From Paramagnetospirillum marisnigri (lineage in GTDB: Bacteria > Pseudomonadota > Alphaproteobacteria > Rhodospirillales > Magnetospirillaceae): a stretch of DNA of 64,000 nucleotides. The stretch's first letter is position 1; each line of letters begins with the position of its first letter. The notes below the pieces were generated by a model that ran no database searches, had not been told where the DNA came from, and saw only the letters and a list, made by a program, of their open reading frames with translations. Shown here piece by piece: positions 60,704 to 64,000 of the stretch. The position numbers and the translations under genes are program-made. The stretch covers positions 45,807 to 109,806 of the forward strand of contig NZ_LWQT01000039.1 of assembly GCF_001650715.1 (NCBI RefSeq), in the 5' to 3' direction.

Positions 60704-60738
60704 AAAAGGCGGAGGGCGTTCGCGCGTCCTCCGCCTTT
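60704..60738 (+). terminator. Rho-independent terminator of dctA
   Basis: Inverted repeat AAAGGCGGAGG / CCTCCGCCTTT with a 12-base central region, ending in a short T-run (CCTTTGTCTGTTTG). 20 bases after the dctA stop. Confidence 0.85.
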
Positions 60739-60808
60739 GTCTGTTTGCGCTCGCGCTCGAGCGGCGATTTCTGCGGGGGGTGGCGCGGACATGATCGCGG
60801 TCAGGCCG

Positions 60809-60976
60809 CTAGGCTGGATCATTCCTCGGACGGTTTGGCGTCGTGCTTTTCGATTCCGCCGAAGACAACCTCAACCAATCGAAGCGGTCCGGGTTGAAAT
60901 AGATAAAGGCCATGTAAGCCACGAACGCGATCAGCAGGCCGATGCCGATCAGCAGGCCCAACAGATCCTTATCCAT
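60809..60976 (-). CDS. Small single-span membrane protein
   Basis: 55 aa. Residues 1-27 make one membrane helix (LLGLLIGIGLLIAFVAYMAF), followed by NPDRFDWLRL and a short charged tail. The ATG at 60976 has GGAGG 7 bases upstream. A longer version starting with an ATG near 61085, behind GGGAGG, is also possible and would add about 36 residues. Family not recognised. Confidence 0.55.
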   Translation of the reverse strand: MDKDLLGLLIGIGLLIAFVAYMAFIYFNPDRFDWLRLSSAESKSTTPNRPRNDPA

Positions 60977-61301
60977 GACATCCTCCATCTCGCCGACTCG
61001 CGCATGCGCAGCCCTTAAGGCGATGGAGTTATTGTCCCGCCGAACGGCATTAAGGTTCGATACGAGAGAGCATAAAGGATTCATTACGACGCCTCCCTCC
61101 CCCCGGAAGGTGCCGCCGAAGCGATCCGCAGCCACTGGGGCATAGAGAGCAGGACCCCAGAAATCATCTTGCCTGTCCGTTAACCTGACCTCGTTGCCGT
61201 GAGCCCCGTTTCGGAACCCTGGATACCGTCTTGGTTTCGTCGCTTGCGCAAGGCGGCGGCGGCGGGGCATAGTCCTGGCCCAAGAACGCCGGAGGCAGAG
61301 C
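60977..61301. other. Intergenic region between the small membrane protein and the 67-residue protein
   Basis: 325 bases between divergent small genes. It contains the possible longer start of the minus-strand gene and a purine-rich stretch (CTCCCTCCCCCCGGAAGG). No LexA operator-like inverted repeat upstream of the dinB pair was recognised, and no RNA gene. Confidence 0.45.
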
Positions 61302-61505
61302 ATGAGTGGTTGGCGCAGTCACGACGGTCAGCGGTCCGACCGGCAGCCCATCAAGCGCACCGACGAGGACAAGCGACGCATGCTGCAAAGGCTGCGCGAG
61401 GAGCAGGCGGCGTTCAAGCCCTGGGTTGCCGCCGCCATCAAGGAAGCCCTGGCCAAGCGCATCGCCGAGCTGGAAGCCGATCTGGCCGCCACGTCGCGCG
61501 GCTGA
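61302..61505 (+). CDS. Small helical hypothetical protein upstream of dinB
   Basis: 67 aa, very basic and Ala/Glu/Arg-rich, probably one long helix pair (KRRMLQRLREEQAAFKPWVA). The ATG at 61302 follows CGGAGGCAGAGC. It lies 15 bases before dinB and is probably co-transcribed with it. Family not recognised. Confidence 0.6.
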   Translation: MSGWRSHDGQRSDRQPIKRTDEDKRRMLQRLREEQAAFKPWVAAAIKEALAKRIAELEADLAATSRG

Positions 61506-61520
61506 GCCGGGCCGAGGGCG

Positions 61521-62684
61521 GTGGCGTCAGTCTGTCGGGAATGCGGCCATGCCGATCCGGGCGGAAGTGATGCCTGCTCCGTCTGCGGATCAGCGCGGCT
61601 GGTGGCGCATGCGGAACTGCTGGACCTGTCCATCGCCCATATCGATTGCGACGCCTTCTATGCCTCGGTGGAGAAGCGCGACAATCCCGCCCTGGCCGAG
61701 CGGCCGGTGATCGTCGGCCATCCCGGCGGGCGCGGCGTGGTCACCACCGCCTGTTATGTGGCGCGCCGGTTCGGGCCGCGTTCGGCCATGCCCATGTTCA
61801 AGGCGCTGGAGCTCTGCCCGCAGGCGGTGGTGATTCCCCCCGATATCGCCAAGTACAAGCGGGTCGGCGCCGAGATTCGCGCCCTGTTCGCCAAGGCGAC
61901 GCCGCTGGTGGAACCCCTGTCCCTGGACGAGGCCTATCTCGACCTGTCCGAGGGGGTGCGGCTGGTGGAGCGCCCCGCCGCCGTGTTGCTGGCCCGGCTG
62001 GCCCGGGCGGTGGAGACTCGCATCGGCATCACCGTTTCGGTGGGGCTCAGCTACAACAAATTCCTGGCCAAGCTGGCCTCGGATCGCGACAAGCCGCGCG
62101 GCTTCGCCGTCATCGGCCGGGCCGAGGCCCGACAGGTGCTGGCGGAATTGCCGGTTCGCGCCTTGTGGGGGGTGGGAGCCGCCACCGCCGCGCGCATGGC
62201 CGAGCAGGGCATCACCTCGGTGGCCCAGCTCCAGGCCATGCCCGAGGCCGAACTGTCGGCTCGCTGGGGCAAGTTCGGGCGCCAGCTGGCCGGGCTGGTC
62301 CAGGGCATCGATCACCGCCGGATCACGCCGGATCGCCCGGCCAAGAGCGTCTCCACCGAGACCACTTTCGCCCGTGATATCAATGATCCCGCCGCGCTGG
62401 ACCGCGAGCTGGTTCCCCTGGCCGAGGGCGTCGCCCGGCGGCTGGAGCGGCAGGGGTTGGCGGGGCGTACCGTGGTGCTGAAGCTCAAGAGCGCCGACTT
62501 CCGCCTGGTCACGCGCCATCATCGCCTGGCCGACCCCACCGCCCGGGCCGACATCATCCTGCGGGCCGGGCGGATGCTGCTGGACCGCTTGGCGGATGGC
62601 CGGTCCTTCCGCCTGATCGGCATCGGCGTCACCGATCTGCGCCCCGTGGCCGAGGCCGATCCGCCCGACCTTTTCGGCCAGTGA
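61521..62684 (+). CDS. dinB: DNA polymerase IV (DinB) with N-terminal zinc ribbon
   Basis: 387 aa Y-family translesion polymerase. Catalytic acids appear in SIAHIDCDAFYASVEKRD and EPLSLDEAYLDLS; the little-finger domain ends the protein, but no clear beta-clamp QLSLF-type motif is visible, only DPPDLFGQ at the end. An N-terminal four-cysteine knuckle (Cys5, Cys8, Cys19, Cys22) precedes the polymerase core; this extension occurs in alphaproteobacterial relatives. Starts with GTG at 61521. Confidence 0.93.
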   Translation: MASVCRECGHADPGGSDACSVCGSARLVAHAELLDLSIAHIDCDAFYASVEKRDNPALAERPVIVGHPGGRGVVTTACYVARRFGPRSAMPMFKALELCPQAVVIPPDIAKYKRVGAEIRALFAKATPLVEPLSLDEAYLDLSEGVRLVERPAAVLLARLARAVETRIGITVSVGLSYNKFLAKLASDRDKPRGFAVIGRAEARQVLAELPVRALWGVGAATAARMAEQGITSVAQLQAMPEAELSARWGKFGRQLAGLVQGIDHRRITPDRPAKSVSTETTFARDINDPAALDRELVPLAEGVARRLERQGLAGRTVVLKLKSADFRLVTRHHRLADPTARADIILRAGRMLLDRLADGRSFRLIGIGVTDLRPVAEADPPDLFGQ

Positions 62685-62811
62685 TATTTCCGGGTTCCTT
62701 GATCGATTCGATGGAAATCCGTGCAGCTTCCATGCACTCTGTTCCCAGGGAGTTATCCGGAATAAAACAGAAATATCCGGATCAGGCGAACATCCAGGAC
62801 AGGGGATCATT

Positions 62812-63789
62812 GTGCCCGCAGCACGAAATGCCGAGTTCGCGCATGCCTTTGCCGTGCGTCTGATGCAGCATCTGGTGGTTCCGACCTTCGTGCTCGATGC
62901 CGAGCGCAAGGTCATCATCTGGAACAAGGCCTGCGAACGACTGACAGGCGTCGCCGCGGCGGAAGTCCTGGGCACCTCGGATCATTGGCATGCCTTCTAC
63001 GAGGAGCCGCGCCACTGTCTGGCCGATATTCTGGTGCTGGGCAGCACCGAGGAACTGGAAAGCCTTTACGCGGCCCATTCGGAACCGGGGGAGACGGCCC
63101 ATGGGATACGGGCCGAGAACTGGTGCGTGATGCCGCGCGTGCACAAGCGCCTTTATCTGGCCATTGATGCCGGCCCCATTTTCGACGAGGACGGTGCCTT
63201 GTTGGCGGTGGTGGAGACCTTGCGCGACAATACCGAGCAGAAGCTGGCCCAGATGGCGCTACACAGCCTGGCGGTAAAGGATGGCCTCACCGGACTGGCC
63301 AACCGTCGCAGCTTCGACGAGAAGCTGGAGGCGGAATGGCTGCATGCCCAGCGGGAGGGCACGCCTTTGTCGCTGCTGCTGGTGGATGTGGACCATTTCA
63401 AACTCTACAACGACACTTATGGACACCAGAAGGGGGATAGCTGCCTCAAGGCGGTGGCCGAGGCCATGGGGCATCAGGTGTTCCGCCCCACCGATCTGGC
63501 CGCCCGCTATGGCGGCGAGGAATTCGCCGTGGTGATGCCGTCCACCGATCTCGACGGTGCCCTGCGGGTGGCCGAACGCATCCGCCAGTCCATTTTCGAT
63601 CGCAATATCGCCCATTCCGCCAGCCAGACCGCCGACCGGGTGACGCTCAGTATTGGCGCCGCCTCGATCATTCCCGATGAAGAGCACGATCCCGGCGATC
63701 TGGTGAATGCCGCCGATGTCGCCCTGTACCGGGCCAAGCATTCCGGCCGCAACCGGGTGATGGTCAACGAGATGGCGGCGGCGGAGTAG
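62812..63789 (+). CDS. PAS-GGDEF diguanylate cyclase
   Basis: 325 aa. N-terminal PAS domain (about 10-145: LVVPTFVLDAERKVIIWNKA) and a GGDEF domain (about 160-320) with active-site GGEEF at 234-238 and an inhibitory RxxD site RPTD at 225-228. The cyclase residues are intact, so it should make c-di-GMP under product control. Starts with GTG at 62812 by the PAS alignment. A single gene, followed 136 bases on by etfB. Confidence 0.92.
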   Translation: MPAARNAEFAHAFAVRLMQHLVVPTFVLDAERKVIIWNKACERLTGVAAAEVLGTSDHWHAFYEEPRHCLADILVLGSTEELESLYAAHSEPGETAHGIRAENWCVMPRVHKRLYLAIDAGPIFDEDGALLAVVETLRDNTEQKLAQMALHSLAVKDGLTGLANRRSFDEKLEAEWLHAQREGTPLSLLLVDVDHFKLYNDTYGHQKGDSCLKAVAEAMGHQVFRPTDLAARYGGEEFAVVMPSTDLDGALRVAERIRQSIFDRNIAHSASQTADRVTLSIGAASIIPDEEHDPGDLVNAADVALYRAKHSGRNRVMVNEMAAAE

Positions 63790-63823
63790 GGGCTGGCTTG
63801 CGTCCAAGGCCGTTCCGGTGTCG

Positions 63824-63852
63824 TTGACATCACCGAAGACCCGTCATATTGT
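63824..63852 (+). promoter_or_regulatory. Sigma-70-type promoter of etfB
   Basis: -35 TTGACA (63824-63829) and -10 TATTGT (63847-63852) with a 17-base spacer, about 70 bases upstream of the etfB ATG. The hexamers match the consensus in 6 and 4 of 6 positions. Confidence 0.7.
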
Positions 63853-63924
63853 GCGATGCAATACCAATATTCAGTGCGGCGATTTTGATAAAATCGCGCG
63901 CCGGATCAGAGGGTTGCAAGGAAG

Positions 63925-64000
63925 ATGAAAGTCCTGGTCGCGGTAAAGCGGGTCGTTGACTACAACGTCAAGATCCGGGTGAAGTCGGACAACACGGGCG
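63925..64000 (+). CDS. etfB: Electron transfer flavoprotein beta subunit, cut by window edge
   Basis: Only the first 25 residues are in the window: MKVLVAVKRVVDYNVKIRVK and onward. This is the typical EtfB start (a beta strand with the AVKRV...D pattern before the AMP-binding region). The ATG follows GCAAGGAAG. EtfAB carries electrons from acyl-CoA dehydrogenases to the quinone pool, matching the acyl-CoA synthetase at the other end of the window. Confidence 0.88.
   Translation, partial: MKVLVAVKRVVDYNVKIRVKSDNTG

Noticed and set aside
61200..61301. LexA-regulated SOS promoter for dinB
   Set aside because: No GTTC-N7-GTTC or similar operator could be found upstream of the small gene and dinB.

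Overview
The window is a GC-rich chromosomal stretch from an alphaproteobacterium. It most resembles the Rhodospirillales, and probably a Magnetospirillum-like organism. The grounds are the coding bias (long antisense shadow reading frames), an alphaproteobacterial DUF4169 protein, a Pol IV with an N-terminal zinc ribbon, a Che3/Wsp-type chemosensory operon like that of Rhodospirillum centenum, and many c-di-GMP and two-component proteins. The genus is inference; no rRNA or magnetosome gene is present to settle it. The content looks like core chromosome: I see no insertion sequence, prophage, integrase or CRISPR array.

Layout. 1-7.7 kb: a truncated long-chain acyl-CoA synthetase, oligopeptidase F, a DUF3108 envelope protein, and the pntA-pntB proton-translocating transhydrogenase operon ending in a clear terminator. 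7.7-22 kb: a glycosyltransferase-like protein, then a ParA-like ATPase with a C-terminal membrane helix, then a tightly packed chemosensory operon (cheW, cheR-TPR, cheW, MCP, cheA-REC, cheB, REC-REC-kinase, REC-PAS-kinase). Most of its junctions are 4-base start/stop overlaps. 22-33 kb: ammonium channel, tRNA-Asp, a DUF4169 protein, a triple-PAS GGDEF-EAL protein, a CYTH-CHAD protein, a SPOR lipoprotein, a universal stress protein, a hydrolase, a methyltransferase and an orphan TRAP binding protein. 33-39.4 kb: the complete pstSCAB-phoU-phoB phosphate operon behind a good PHO box. 39.4-45.4 kb: a ZntB/CorA-type channel, then a sugar-phosphate run (glpX, tkt, fba, rpe) usable in the Calvin cycle, pentose phosphate pathway or gluconeogenesis. 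45.5-50.4 kb: an Lrp ligand-domain protein, DEAD-box helicase, isochorismatase-like enzyme, hydrolase, RNase T2 and an unrecognised protein. 50.4-55.5 kb: a coupled three-gene unit of a degenerate GGDEF/EAL-like protein, a polytopic membrane protein and an AsmA protein. 55.5-64 kb: gamma-carbonic anhydrase, argC, a proline-rich TonB/TolA-like protein, an MFS transporter, dctA, two small proteins, dinB, a PAS-GGDEF cyclase and the start of etfB.

How the parts work together. The strongest system is the chemosensory operon. It has no flagellar-motor CheY. Its CheA carries its own receiver, and it ends in two soluble hybrid kinases, one with two receivers before the kinase. That is the arrangement of the R. 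centenum Che3 pathway, in which phosphate passes from CheA3 to a receiver of CheS3, rather than of a swimming pathway. The ParA-like protein at its head may position the signalling cluster. The most novel-looking item is the 50.4-55.5 kb triad, whose first protein appears to keep the fold of a GGDEF-EAL protein without its catalytic residues.
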